64,000 bases of DNA, from the NCBI RefSeq assembly GCF_007993935.1, contig NZ_VITY01000012.1:248001-312000 (forward strand). Reading direction: 5' to 3'. A model generated the notes under the pieces. The model saw only the letters and a list, made by a program, of their open reading frames with translations. It searched no databases and was not told where the DNA came from. Source of the stretch: Bradyrhizobium macuxiense (lineage in GTDB: Bacteria > Pseudomonadota > Alphaproteobacteria > Rhizobiales > Xanthobacteraceae). This document shows positions 36,882-45,161 of the stretch, one piece after another. A program made the position numbers and the translations under genes. Numbering within the stretch: position 1 is the stretch's first letter; each line of letters starts with the position of its first letter.

Positions 36882-37011
36882 GGCTTTGGCTGCTCCACGA
36901 ACCACAAAAGGCAGTGATCGGCGCAACCGGCGCCTCGGCCCTCGGGCCCGGTTGTAGCGTATCACACCACCCGGTCCGGACAAAGTTTGCGGCGCAATTG
37001 TGCGCTGCGCG

Positions 37012-37044
37012 AAAAAGCGCCATCCGCGCGTGGCGGATGGCGCT
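37012..37044 (-). terminator. intrinsic terminator of the MFS gene
   Basis: On the minus strand AGCGCCATCCGC pairs with GCGGATGGCGCT (12 bp, 5-nt loop) and runs into TTTT, 45 nt after the stop codon of the MFS gene. Confidence 0.85.
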
Positions 37045-37088
37045 ATGGCTTATTTCAGCTCGCGTTGCTGCGGCAAACCGTCAGCAGG

Positions 37089-38279
37089 TCAACCCGCCTG
37101 CGTGGCGGGGGTGCGGATCTCGCGCGGCAGGATGATCGCGGCTGCGATTGCCAAAAGGCACAGCGCCGCGAACGCGCGCAGCATCATCGAGAAGCCGCCC
37201 TGGTCATACAGCCAGGCCACCAGGCCGACGGAGGCGCCCGCCGCGGTGAAGCCGACGAAATAGCGCACCGCATAGGCGCGCGAGCGCCATTCCTCTGTCG
37301 TGTACTTGCCGACCATGGCGTCGTTCACCGTGACCTGGCCGAACGCACCCATCACGATGCCGATCGAGACCACGATCAGCGGCAGATTGGACAGGCTTGC
37401 CGCGAGATAGAGGAACGGCGCCAGCAGGAACGACAGCGGCAGCGCCACGGTCTTCAGCGAATACCGGTCGAGCAGCTTGCCGATCGTGTACTGCGTCATG
37501 GCGCCGAACACATAGACCCCGGCCGCGATCACGCCGAGCAGCGCCGGGCTCCTGGTCAGATCGGCGAGCCGTTCGGCGAACAATTTCGGCAGCGCCACGG
37601 TCACCGCGTTGAACGTGGTCGAGATCGCGATCACCACGATCAGCAGCGACAGCACCACCCGCCACATGTCTTCCTTGGCGACGCGCACCTGCGCTGCGGC
37701 CTGCTTGGAGCCCTTGCGGTCCTCATGCACCACCGTCATCGCAAACGCGATGCCGATCAGCACGGTGACGGTGCCGGGCACGATGAAGGCCCAGCGCCAG
37801 CCGAGATACTGGCCGATCACGCCGGTGACCAGCGCCGACGAGGCGACGCCGAGATTGCCCCAGACGCCGTTGATCCCCATCTGGGCGCCGAGCTTCTCGG
37901 CATAGGACACGATCATCGCGGTGCCGACCGGATGATAGATCGAGGCGAAGATGCCGATCGAAAGCAGCGCGGCGCCGAGCTGCAGCGGCGTCTGCACGAA
38001 GCCGACCGAGATCATCGACAGACCGATACCGACGAAGAAGATCACCATCATATGGCGGCGGCTCCAGCGATCGCCGAGCCAGCCCGTGATCAGCGAGCCG
38101 GCGCCGAAGGCGATGAAGCCGGGGGTCGCATAGGGCAAGAGTTCCGAATAGGCCATGCCGAGCGCCGGGCCCATGATGATGACGGCGGCGGCGAAGATCA
38201 GCATCGCATAGTGATCGATGAAATGGGCGGCGTTGACGAAGCTGATCACCCGGCCTGGACTGTTCGTTGGGCTAGTCAT
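37089..38279 (-). CDS. MFS transporter, fosmidomycin-resistance-like
   Basis: A 396-residue carrier with about 12 membrane helices and the MFS loop GWLGDRWSRRHMMV. The N-terminal NAAHFIDHYAMLIFAAAVIIM, with His-Phe-x-Asp-His, is typical of the Fsr-like group of small-molecule exporters. The helix 4-5 segment YHPVGTAMIVSYAEKLGAQMGINGVWGNLG is also characteristic of that group. The substrate is unknown. It is divergent from an AraC-type regulator gene 64 nt away, which probably controls it. A strong terminator closes the transcript. Confidence 0.83.
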   Translation of the reverse strand: MTSPTNSPGRVISFVNAAHFIDHYAMLIFAAAVIIMGPALGMAYSELLPYATPGFIAFGAGSLITGWLGDRWSRRHMMVIFFVGIGLSMISVGFVQTPLQLGAALLSIGIFASIYHPVGTAMIVSYAEKLGAQMGINGVWGNLGVASSALVTGVIGQYLGWRWAFIVPGTVTVLIGIAFAMTVVHEDRKGSKQAAAQVRVAKEDMWRVVLSLLIVVIAISTTFNAVTVALPKLFAERLADLTRSPALLGVIAAGVYVFGAMTQYTIGKLLDRYSLKTVALPLSFLLAPFLYLAASLSNLPLIVVSIGIVMGAFGQVTVNDAMVGKYTTEEWRSRAYAVRYFVGFTAAGASVGLVAWLYDQGGFSMMLRAFAALCLLAIAAAIILPREIRTPATQAG

Positions 38280-38343
38280 GGCACGTCTCTCACGCGATTC
38301 TTCAATTGCTCGAAAGTAGGTTATAGGTGCTTGTCCTGACGGG

Positions 38344-39153
38344 ATGTCGCCAATGACTATCGCTGAGCCGCCAATCAGAGCCCTTCACAAGGACCGGCGC
38401 GTCACCGGCGACGGCGTGCACATGGTCGCGCGCAGCTACCAGAAGGGCGTCCGGCTCGATCCCCACATGCACCGCGAGGCGCAGCTGGTCTATGCCGCCA
38501 GCGGCACCATGCAGGTGACGACGCCGAAGGGCCGCTGGCTGGTGCCGCCGGACCGCGCGGTGTGGGTCCCCGCCCTGCTCCCGCATGCGATCGACGTGCT
38601 TGCCGACATCGAGATGCGCACGCTGTATTTCGACCAGGCCTGGCTTGCGCGCGAGAAGCGCAGCGACAGCCTCGGCCACGAATTCGTGGTGCGGGTGTCG
38701 CCGCTGGTGCACCAGGCGATCCTTGCGCTGTTCGACGCGTCATGCGGACGCGAGCGCACCGATCTGCTGATCAGGCTGGTGATGCTGGAGCTGCATCAGG
38801 CCGAGGACTCCGCGACCTTCATCCCGCTGCCGCAGGAGCCGCGTTGCCGCCGCGCCGCCGACATCGTGCTGGCCGATCCGACCAAGGACCACGAGATCGA
38901 CGCGCTGGCGCGCACGGTCGGCACCTCGGCGCGGACACTGTCGCGGCTGTTCGCGGCGGAGACGCAGCTCTCTTTCAAGAGCTGGTGCCAGCGCGCCCGC
39001 ATCGCGGCCGCGATCGAGCGCCTGTCGACCGGCACCAACGTCTCTGTCAAACAGGTCGCCTCCGACCTCGGCTATGCCAGCGTGCCGGCATTTTCCCACG
39101 CGTTCCGCCAGGTTACCGGCAGGACACCGACCGCATTCGCGGAGAAAACGTGA
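38344..39153 (+). CDS. AraC-family transcriptional regulator (cupin sensor)
   Basis: A 269-residue regulator. The N-terminal cupin-like sensor has PHMHREAQLVYAASGTMQV near 40-58 and WLVPPDRAVWVPALLPHAI. The C-terminal AraC domain (about 165-265) has DALARTVGTSARTLSRLFAAE and VSVKQVASDLGYASVPAFSHAFRQVTGRTPTAF. It is divergent from the MFS gene, with which it probably forms a regulator-exporter pair; the intergenic space is only 64 nt. An ATG at 38353 is an alternative start with slightly better spacing to GGG. Confidence 0.87.
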   Translation: MSPMTIAEPPIRALHKDRRVTGDGVHMVARSYQKGVRLDPHMHREAQLVYAASGTMQVTTPKGRWLVPPDRAVWVPALLPHAIDVLADIEMRTLYFDQAWLAREKRSDSLGHEFVVRVSPLVHQAILALFDASCGRERTDLLIRLVMLELHQAEDSATFIPLPQEPRCRRAADIVLADPTKDHEIDALARTVGTSARTLSRLFAAETQLSFKSWCQRARIAAAIERLSTGTNVSVKQVASDLGYASVPAFSHAFRQVTGRTPTAFAEKT

Positions 39154-39292
39154 ACGGGGTTTGTCACCGGGCGCAGCCAAGACGAATGATAAGGCGAATT
39201 ATACCGCTGTCGCGCTGCGACATATTTCCGTACGATCCATGCGCTTGATTGCATTCCTGCCGACCTTAAATCCCGTGTAAGGTCCGGCTTCA

Positions 39293-39320
39293 CTGGATAC
39301 GACCCGCTGGATACGACCCG
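39293..39320 (+). repeat. two tandem copies of a 14-bp unit before malonyl-CoA decarboxylase
   Basis: CTGGATACGACCCG twice in a row, ending 3 nt before the ATG at 39324. It occupies the place where a Shine-Dalgarno would be expected, and none is visible. Confidence 0.8.
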
Positions 39321-39323
39321 TAA

Positions 39324-40676
39324 ATGGCCAACGCCTTCTTCTCCGACCTGCTCTCGACGATCTCCGAACGCGGCCGCGTCCTGCTCGGCCGCGCCAGCCC
39401 GGCCAACGACAAGCAGGATGCGTCCGAACTGCTGGAATTGTGCGAGGCGCTGCTGTCCGGCCGGGGCGAGGCCTCCGGCACCGCGATGGCGCGCGAAGTG
39501 CTCGACCGCTACCACCACCTCGACGCCGCCGGCCGCCTGTCGTTCTTCCAGACGCTGGCCCGCGATTTCGGTCCCGATCACGCCAAGCTGGCGCAGGCGA
39601 TCGAGAGCTGGAGCGCCAAGACCAATGGCGACGACGCCAGCGACCTGCATTTCGCCTCCGAGCCGCGCCGCCAGGAATTGATCCGCCGGCTCAATCGCGC
39701 GCCGGGCGGCACCGGCGAGCTGGTATCGATCCGCTCGGATCTGCTTTCACTGATGAAGGGCAACAAGGATCTCGCCGCGCTCGATCGCGACGTGGTGCAT
39801 CTGCTCTCGTCCTGGTTCAACAGGGGATTCCTCGTGCTGCGCAGGATAGACTGGTCGTCGCCGGCCAATATTCTGGAGAAGATCATCCGCTATGAGGCGG
39901 TGCATGAGATCCGCGACTGGGATGACCTGCGCCGCCGCATCGATCCGATCGATCGCCGCTGCTACGCATTCTTCCACCCGGCGCTGGCCGACGAGCCTTT
40001 GATCTTCGTCGAGGTTGCGCTGACCGAAGCGATCCCGGGCGCGATCGCGCCGCTGCTGGCGGAAGAGCGCGAGCCGGTGCCGGTCGAGAAGGCCCGCACC
40101 GCGGTGTTCTATTCGATCTCCAACACCCAGCGCGGCCTCGGCGGTATCTCGTTCGGCAGCTTCCTGATCAAGCAGGTGGTCGAGGAGCTGCGCCGCGAAT
40201 TGCCCAAGCTCGACAACTTCGTGACGCTGTCGCCGGTGCCGGGCTTCATGCAGTGGGTCAAGCAGGCCGATGACGTGCCGCTGACCGACGAAGACCGCCA
40301 GCTGCTGGAGAGCCTCGGCAAGCCCGATTGGCCCGAGAACGCCGAGCTCGCCACGGAGCTGCGCGCCGTGCTGGAGCCGCTCGCCGCCTATTATTTCCTG
40401 AAGGCGCGCACGCCGAAGGGCCGGCTGATCGATTCGGTCGCGCGCTTCCATCTCGGCAACGGTGCGCGGCTGGAGCGGATCAACTGGCTCGGCGACCTCT
40501 CGTCCAAGGGCCTGCGCGAATCCGCCGGCATCATGGTCAACTATCTCTACCGGCTCGACGACATCGAGAAGAACCACGAGGCCTATGCCAACACTGGCGA
40601 GGTGATCGCCTCCAGCACGGTGAAGAAGCTCCTCAAGGGCGAAGGCCGGCGGCTGCTGGATATGCGGCTGGGGTAG
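39324..40676 (+). CDS. malonyl-CoA decarboxylase
   Basis: A 450-residue cytoplasmic enzyme that decarboxylates malonyl-CoA to acetyl-CoA, as in rhizobial malonate metabolism (MatA-like). The N-terminal helical domain is followed by the GNAT-like catalytic domain. YSISNTQRGLGGISFGSFLIK near 265-285 carries the conserved Ser, and VARFHLGNGARLERINWLGD near 372-391 the catalytic His. No matB or matC gene is next to it. Upstream there is no clear ribosome binding site but a tandem 14-bp repeat, so the true start could be elsewhere; the ATG at 39324 matches typical family length. Confidence 0.92.
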   Translation: MANAFFSDLLSTISERGRVLLGRASPANDKQDASELLELCEALLSGRGEASGTAMAREVLDRYHHLDAAGRLSFFQTLARDFGPDHAKLAQAIESWSAKTNGDDASDLHFASEPRRQELIRRLNRAPGGTGELVSIRSDLLSLMKGNKDLAALDRDVVHLLSSWFNRGFLVLRRIDWSSPANILEKIIRYEAVHEIRDWDDLRRRIDPIDRRCYAFFHPALADEPLIFVEVALTEAIPGAIAPLLAEEREPVPVEKARTAVFYSISNTQRGLGGISFGSFLIKQVVEELRRELPKLDNFVTLSPVPGFMQWVKQADDVPLTDEDRQLLESLGKPDWPENAELATELRAVLEPLAAYYFLKARTPKGRLIDSVARFHLGNGARLERINWLGDLSSKGLRESAGIMVNYLYRLDDIEKNHEAYANTGEVIASSTVKKLLKGEGRRLLDMRLG

Positions 40677-40693
40677 GCCGCCGCTCTCCCCCC

Positions 40694-40774
40694 GTCATTG
40701 CGAGCGAAGCGAAGCAATCCATAGTCCCGCAGCGGAAGCATGGATTGCTTCGTCGCTTCGCTCCTCGCAATGAC
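40694..40774. repeat. dispersed palindromic repeat, family E, copy 4
   Basis: GTCATTGCGAGCGAAGCG ... CTCCTCGCAATGAC, 81 nt, 18 nt after the malonyl-CoA decarboxylase stop codon. Confidence 0.9.
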
Positions 40775-40883
40775 GACGTCTCAAGACAATTAGCTTGGCC
40801 AAGCCTAAGCTAATAAGTTGGGTTCACGATATTCTTTGCTGTGCCGCGTCGCGAACTAACCTAACCCGGTGTCAAGTGCAGTC

Positions 40884-41789
40884 TCACCCGGGAGGCCGTT
40901 CGAGAGCAAAATTTGGCGGGAGCGGGAGCCGTGAGGCAACACTTCCTTGCGGGTCGGCGAGGCAGCCCCTCATCATTGTCAGGATGGCCTCTTTATTCTC
41001 CCTGCCCTTCTCCCAGACGTAGCTGTGGCCGAGGCTAATCACGATGCCGCTGCTAAGGTGCAGTAGGAAGCCACCGGGTAAAGCGGTGATCAGCAGAACG
41101 GTAGCGCCGCTACGTGTGAGCCCCCTCAAAGCGGGCTCAATCAAAGCTTGGAGATCATCCTGCTCGGATTCTCTAATCAAGAAATAAGCTCGCCCAAGGG
41201 CGATCAGGCTAACTAGCGGGGCCACCACGTTAGCGTAGACGATGCCGCTGCATTCGGTCGCCGTGGCTGACGCCACCAACTTAGCCGCGTCGTTCCAATT
41301 GCAGTAGATCGATATGCCACAAAGGTCCCCACCAATGAGTTGAGCGACATTTACACAATCCAGATGCTTGAAATATTCGCTGACCTGATCAGCATGATCG
41401 AGGACGATGATCGGCATGCCGCGCGTGGTGATCAGGTCTTTCCAGTATTCGTTTGCCCACGCTCCAAGCCGGTCCAGCGCACCAAGCTCAGGCAGCGACG
41501 AGCTAACGGCGCTCCAACTACCAAGAAGGCTGTGACCGCCATCGTAAAGCCTATGCCATCCGCCTCCAATGTTTGTGCGCAGATATTCAGCATCCATAGC
41601 CCTACTAGCAAGTGTCGCACACTGCTTGCTCAGGTGATCCGTCAGCCAATTGCTGAATTCGCTGTTATTCTTCCAATCGAGAGCCGCTGTATATGCCTCA
41701 CCTGCAACTGAGGCCGTTGCGCTCAATCGGCCTGCAACCGCGCTTCTGAGCCGCATGGTGTGTTGACGCAAGGCATTCGCAAAATCCAT
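40884..41789 (-). CDS. low-GC hypothetical protein
   Basis: A 301-residue protein I do not recognise. There is no signal peptide. The middle part contains NIGGGWHRLYDGGHSLLGSW (about residues 73-92), rich in Gly, His and Trp, then alternating hydrophobic segments at about 175-205 and 225-250 (ATVLLITALPGGFLLHLSSG) that may be buried strands or weak membrane segments. The region reads clearly poorer in G+C than its neighbours (one hand-counted 60-base line, 41161-41220, is about 52%), and codons such as TTA, ATA and AAT occur more often. It stands alone and is probably recently acquired. The ATG at 41789 has no strong Shine-Dalgarno. Confidence 0.55.
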   Translation of the reverse strand: MDFANALRQHTMRLRSAVAGRLSATASVAGEAYTAALDWKNNSEFSNWLTDHLSKQCATLASRAMDAEYLRTNIGGGWHRLYDGGHSLLGSWSAVSSSLPELGALDRLGAWANEYWKDLITTRGMPIIVLDHADQVSEYFKHLDCVNVAQLIGGDLCGISIYCNWNDAAKLVASATATECSGIVYANVVAPLVSLIALGRAYFLIRESEQDDLQALIEPALRGLTRSGATVLLITALPGGFLLHLSSGIVISLGHSYVWEKGRENKEAILTMMRGCLADPQGSVASRLPLPPNFALERPPG

Positions 41790-41905
41790 ATCGGCCCCAC
41801 CGCAAACGTAAGTTGAGCTCTCCTCATGTCAGCCAACTACGCCGAGCGCAACCCGGTCCGATCGAGGTCTCGTCGATCTTGGGATAGACCGCAGCGCCGC
41901 CTGCG

Positions 41906-42958
41906 TCACGTGGTCGCGGACCGCGGTCGCAGTCCCGCCGGCAGATGCGCTTCGAGCCAGGCGGCGATCGCACGCTCGTTGCGATGGTAGAGTAGGCCCG
42001 CGGCGATCACCGCAATTCCGATCAGCGACAGCGAGAACGGAAACCACAGCGAGTCTTTGAACACGACGTCGGCGAGATGTCCGAGATAGAGGCAGATGCC
42101 GAACGCCCCGAACACCGCATAAGCGCGCCGCATCAGGATCACGGCGATCACGATGAGGCCGACATTAAGCAGGCAGTAGACCGCCTTGCCCAGTTCGGTT
42201 GAACTCGAGGACGCGGTGATTCCGCCCCAGAACGCCATCAGACCGAACAGATGCAGCCAGAACGCAAAGTCGCCGTTGCTGCTGCGATAGTCCACGATCC
42301 AGGCGACCGCGAGGACGGCCAATCCGAACCAGACCGACACGCGGCGCTGCGTCTCGAAGTCGGCATGCGCCGTGCCGCTGAACCACGGCGCCAGGTCCAT
42401 CGACATGAACCACAGCGCGAATGCGATGATCGCGACGATGAAGGCGAAGCGGAAGTAGCGCAGCGCGACGACGCCGGCGGCAACCGTCGCGAGCTCCATG
42501 AAGATCCAGCTGCCCTTCACCCAGACATAGAAGTCCTGCACGGTTCCGGGCTTGCCGAACTTGCCCCACCAGCCGAGCTCGTCCTGGATGCCATAGACCG
42601 CGAGCGGCGCCATCGAGACCGCGATCGCGATCAACAAGCCGCCGGGAACCCGCAGATTCTTGCCGTACCAAAGGTGGTGACCGGCGACGCCGAAAGCGGT
42701 GGCGTAGGCGATCGCGCAGGCCGTGAGCGCCCGGCCGCCCATCTGGGTGAACGCCAGGGTCGAGAACAGGCCCATGGCGCCGATCACGATCAGCGCGCCG
42801 GCGTACCAGAGCACATGGGCGGCATCGAACCTGGCCGCCGGGCTGGCGTCGCCCTGCCCTTCATGGCTGGCCAGGAAGGCGAGCAGCCGGTCCAGATCAA
42901 CCGGGCTGATCACCCCGGCATCGGCAGCTTCCCGGAGACTCTTCGCTGAATATGGCAT
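41906..42958 (-). CDS. multi-pass membrane protein of unknown function
   Basis: A 350-residue inner-membrane protein with an N-terminal soluble part of about 45 residues (SAKSLREAADAGVISPVDLDRLLAFL, a small helical domain). About ten membrane helices follow, ending in a charged tail LYHRNERAIAAWLEAHLP. The layout resembles DUF2157-like proteins, in which a short helical domain precedes the helices. The ATG at 42958 follows GAGGATCG; the 21-residue upstream extension is rejected. Function is unknown. It is not linked to the low-GC gene 116 nt downstream. Confidence 0.65.
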   Translation of the reverse strand: MPYSAKSLREAADAGVISPVDLDRLLAFLASHEGQGDASPAARFDAAHVLWYAGALIVIGAMGLFSTLAFTQMGGRALTACAIAYATAFGVAGHHLWYGKNLRVPGGLLIAIAVSMAPLAVYGIQDELGWWGKFGKPGTVQDFYVWVKGSWIFMELATVAAGVVALRYFRFAFIVAIIAFALWFMSMDLAPWFSGTAHADFETQRRVSVWFGLAVLAVAWIVDYRSSNGDFAFWLHLFGLMAFWGGITASSSSTELGKAVYCLLNVGLIVIAVILMRRAYAVFGAFGICLYLGHLADVVFKDSLWFPFSLSLIGIAVIAAGLLYHRNERAIAAWLEAHLPAGLRPRSATT

Positions 42959-43122
42959 GCGGCGATCCTCATGGCCGGTTCTGACGCCTTCCCGGTCCCG
43001 GACAAGGCGCTTCTCCTGCATGAGTATATCGGAACGTGAGCAACGTTCAATATTTTATTGAGCGATGCTCAAACTATTTGCGAGCGGACCCAAGCCTGCC
43101 GGGCTGGCCGGACGGGCACCGG

Positions 43123-44292
43123 CTAATCCGCCAGCTCCTTCATTTCCTTGTAGAGATCCGACTTGCCCTCGAAGCCGATTCCCGGGAGGTCGGGCATCAC
43201 GATGTGGCCGTTCTCGACGCGGACGCCGTCCGGGAACCCGCCATAAGGCTGGAACAGGTCGGGATAGCTCTCATTGCCGCCGAGCCCGAGGCCGGCCGCG
43301 ATGTTGAGCGACATCTGGTGGCCGCCATGCGGGATGCAGCGGCTCGGCGACCAGCCGTGGGTCTTCAGTACCTCGAGCGTACGCTGGTACTCGCAGAGCC
43401 CGTAGGACAGCGCGCAGTCGAATTGCAGCCAGTCGCGGTCTGGCCGCATGCCGCCGTAGCGGATCAAATTCCGCGCATCCTGGTGACTGAACAGGTTCTC
43501 GCCGGTCGCCATCGCCCCGGGATAGAACTCGGCCAAAGTGGCCTGCAATGCGTAGTCGAGCGGATCACCGGCCTCCTCGTACCAGAACAGCGGATACTCC
43601 CGCAGCATCTTGGCGTAGGCGATCGCGGTCTCCAGATCGAAACGGCCATTGGCGTCGACTGCAAGCTGCGCTGTGCTGCCGATCTCCTTCAGCACCGCCT
43701 CGATGCGCTCGCGGTCCTCGCCGAGCGGCGCGCCGCCGATCTTCATCTTCACGACGTTGTAGCCGCGGTCGAGATAGCCGCGCATCTCCTTGCGCAGCGC
43801 GCCGAGGTCCTTGCCCGGATAGTAGTAGCCGCCGGCCGCATAGACGAAGACGCGCGGATTGGCGGTCACGCCGTGGCGCTCCGCAAGCAGCCGGAATAGC
43901 GGCTTGCCCGCGATCTTCGCCACCGCGTCCCACACCGCCATATCGATGGTGCCGACCGCAACCGAACGCTCGCCGTGCCCACCCGGCTTCTCGTTCGACA
44001 TCAAGGTCGACCAGACCTTGTCCGGATCGAGGTTGTCGCCGGTGGCATCGAGCAGCGATTTCGGATCGGCCTCAAGCAGGCGCGGCGCGAAGCGCTCGCG
44101 GATCAGCCCGCCCTGCCCGTAGCGGCCGTTGGAATTGAAGCCGTAGCCGATCACCCGCTTGCCGTCGCGCACCACATCGGTGACCACGGCGACCAGGCTC
44201 GAGGTCATCTTGGTGAAGTCGATATAGGCGTTGCGGATCGGCGAGGAGATCGGTTTTGTTACCTCGCGGACGTCGACGATGCGGACGGACAT
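43123..44292 (-). CDS. tarD: D(-)-tartrate dehydratase
   Basis: A 389-residue enolase-superfamily enzyme that dehydrates D-tartrate to oxaloacetate (enol form) with Mg2+. From memory it is very close to the structurally studied Bradyrhizobium japonicum enzyme, including MSVRIVDVREVTKPISSPIR. The catalytic K-x-K is VVKMKIGG (near 182-184), metal ligands are Asp in AVDANGRF (near 213), Glu in WYEEAGDP and Glu in ATGENLF, and the general acid is His322 in CIPHGGHQM. It is a complete protein of usual length. It stands alone; no tartrate transporter is adjacent. Confidence 0.95.
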   Translation of the reverse strand: MSVRIVDVREVTKPISSPIRNAYIDFTKMTSSLVAVVTDVVRDGKRVIGYGFNSNGRYGQGGLIRERFAPRLLEADPKSLLDATGDNLDPDKVWSTLMSNEKPGGHGERSVAVGTIDMAVWDAVAKIAGKPLFRLLAERHGVTANPRVFVYAAGGYYYPGKDLGALRKEMRGYLDRGYNVVKMKIGGAPLGEDRERIEAVLKEIGSTAQLAVDANGRFDLETAIAYAKMLREYPLFWYEEAGDPLDYALQATLAEFYPGAMATGENLFSHQDARNLIRYGGMRPDRDWLQFDCALSYGLCEYQRTLEVLKTHGWSPSRCIPHGGHQMSLNIAAGLGLGGNESYPDLFQPYGGFPDGVRVENGHIVMPDLPGIGFEGKSDLYKEMKELAD

Positions 44293-44330
44293 GCTTGCGC
44301 CTTCAAAGTTGGGCTTGCCGCCTCCTCATC

Positions 44331-44411
44331 GTCATTGCGAGGAGCGAGCGACGAAGCAATCCACATTTCAGCTTGCGGCGCGATGGATTGCTTCGCTGCG
44401 CTCGCAATGAC
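44331..44411. repeat. dispersed palindromic repeat, family E, copy 5
   Basis: GTCATTGCGAGGAGCGAGCG ... GCGCTCGCAATGAC, 81 nt, between tarD and the DUF3297 gene. Confidence 0.9.
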
Positions 44412-44426
44412 GGCGGTGGAGTCTGT

Positions 44427-44687
44427 TCAGGACTTCGCCTTGTCCCTGAAATACGGCTCGACGGGGCCGTGCACCTTGATGGTCAGCGGATTGCCGTAAC
44501 GGTCCTTGGCATTGCCGGCGGTGACCCGCACCCAGCCCTCGCTGATGCAGTATTCCTCGACATTGGTCTTCTCGGCGCCCTTGAAGCGGATGCCGACATC
44601 GCGCGCCAGAATCTCCGCGTTGTAGTACGGGCTGTTCGGATCGACCGAGAGGCGGTCGGGGAATTGGTCGTTGGTGTCGTCGCTCAT
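44427..44687 (-). CDS. DUF3297 protein
   Basis: An 86-residue soluble protein, MSDDTNDQFPDRLSVDPNSP... with VGIRFKGAEKTNVEEYCISEGWVRV and KDRYGNPLTIKVHGPVEPYF, diagnostic of DUF3297. Function unknown. The ATG overlaps the stop of the glutathione peroxidase gene in an ATGA arrangement, so the two are translationally coupled and likely share a stress-related role, which is inference. Confidence 0.88.
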   Translation of the reverse strand: MSDDTNDQFPDRLSVDPNSPYYNAEILARDVGIRFKGAEKTNVEEYCISEGWVRVTAGNAKDRYGNPLTIKVHGPVEPYFRDKAKS

Positions 44688-45160
44688 AGCAGCGCCTCGA
44701 TTTCCTTCTTCAATCCTTCGGGCCGGGCGGTCGGCGCATGCCGCGCCACGACCTTGCCGGCGCGATCGACCAGAAACTTGGTGAAGTTCCATTTGATCGC
44801 CGGCCCGAGCAGGCCCGACTTCTCACGTTTCAGGTGTTCGTACAATGGATGCGCGCCGCTGCCATTGACGTCGATCTTGGCGAACATCGGAAACGTCACG
44901 GCGTAGTTGGTTTCGCAGAACGCCGCGATCTGCTTCGCATCGCCCGGCTCCTGCGCGCCGAACTGGTTGCAGGGGAAGCCGAGCACGGCAAAGCCGCGCG
45001 GCGAGAGGCCGGCGTGCAGCTCTTGCAGGCCCTTGTACTGCGGCGTGAACCCGCAGGCGCTCGCCGTGTTCACGATCAAGAGCACCTGCCCCTCGAACTG
45101 CCGCAACGGCATCTCTTCGCCGGCGAGCGACTTGGCCGTGAAATCGTAGACCGTCGCCAT
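44684..45160 (-). CDS. glutathione peroxidase family protein
   Basis: A 158-residue thiol peroxidase of the GPx fold, reducing peroxides with glutathione or thioredoxin. The peroxidatic Cys36 sits in NTASACGFTPQY, followed by LGFPCNQFGAQEPG with the conserved Gln and the second Cys, and IKWNFTKFLVDRAGKVV with the catalytic Trp and Asn. No signal peptide, so cytoplasmic. It starts 1 nt downstream of the amidase stop codon and overlaps the DUF3297 gene, forming an amidase-gpx-DUF3297 operon. Confidence 0.93.
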   Translation of the reverse strand: MATVYDFTAKSLAGEEMPLRQFEGQVLLIVNTASACGFTPQYKGLQELHAGLSPRGFAVLGFPCNQFGAQEPGDAKQIAAFCETNYAVTFPMFAKIDVNGSGAHPLYEHLKREKSGLLGPAIKWNFTKFLVDRAGKVVARHAPTARPEGLKKEIEALL

Positions 45161-45161
45161 C

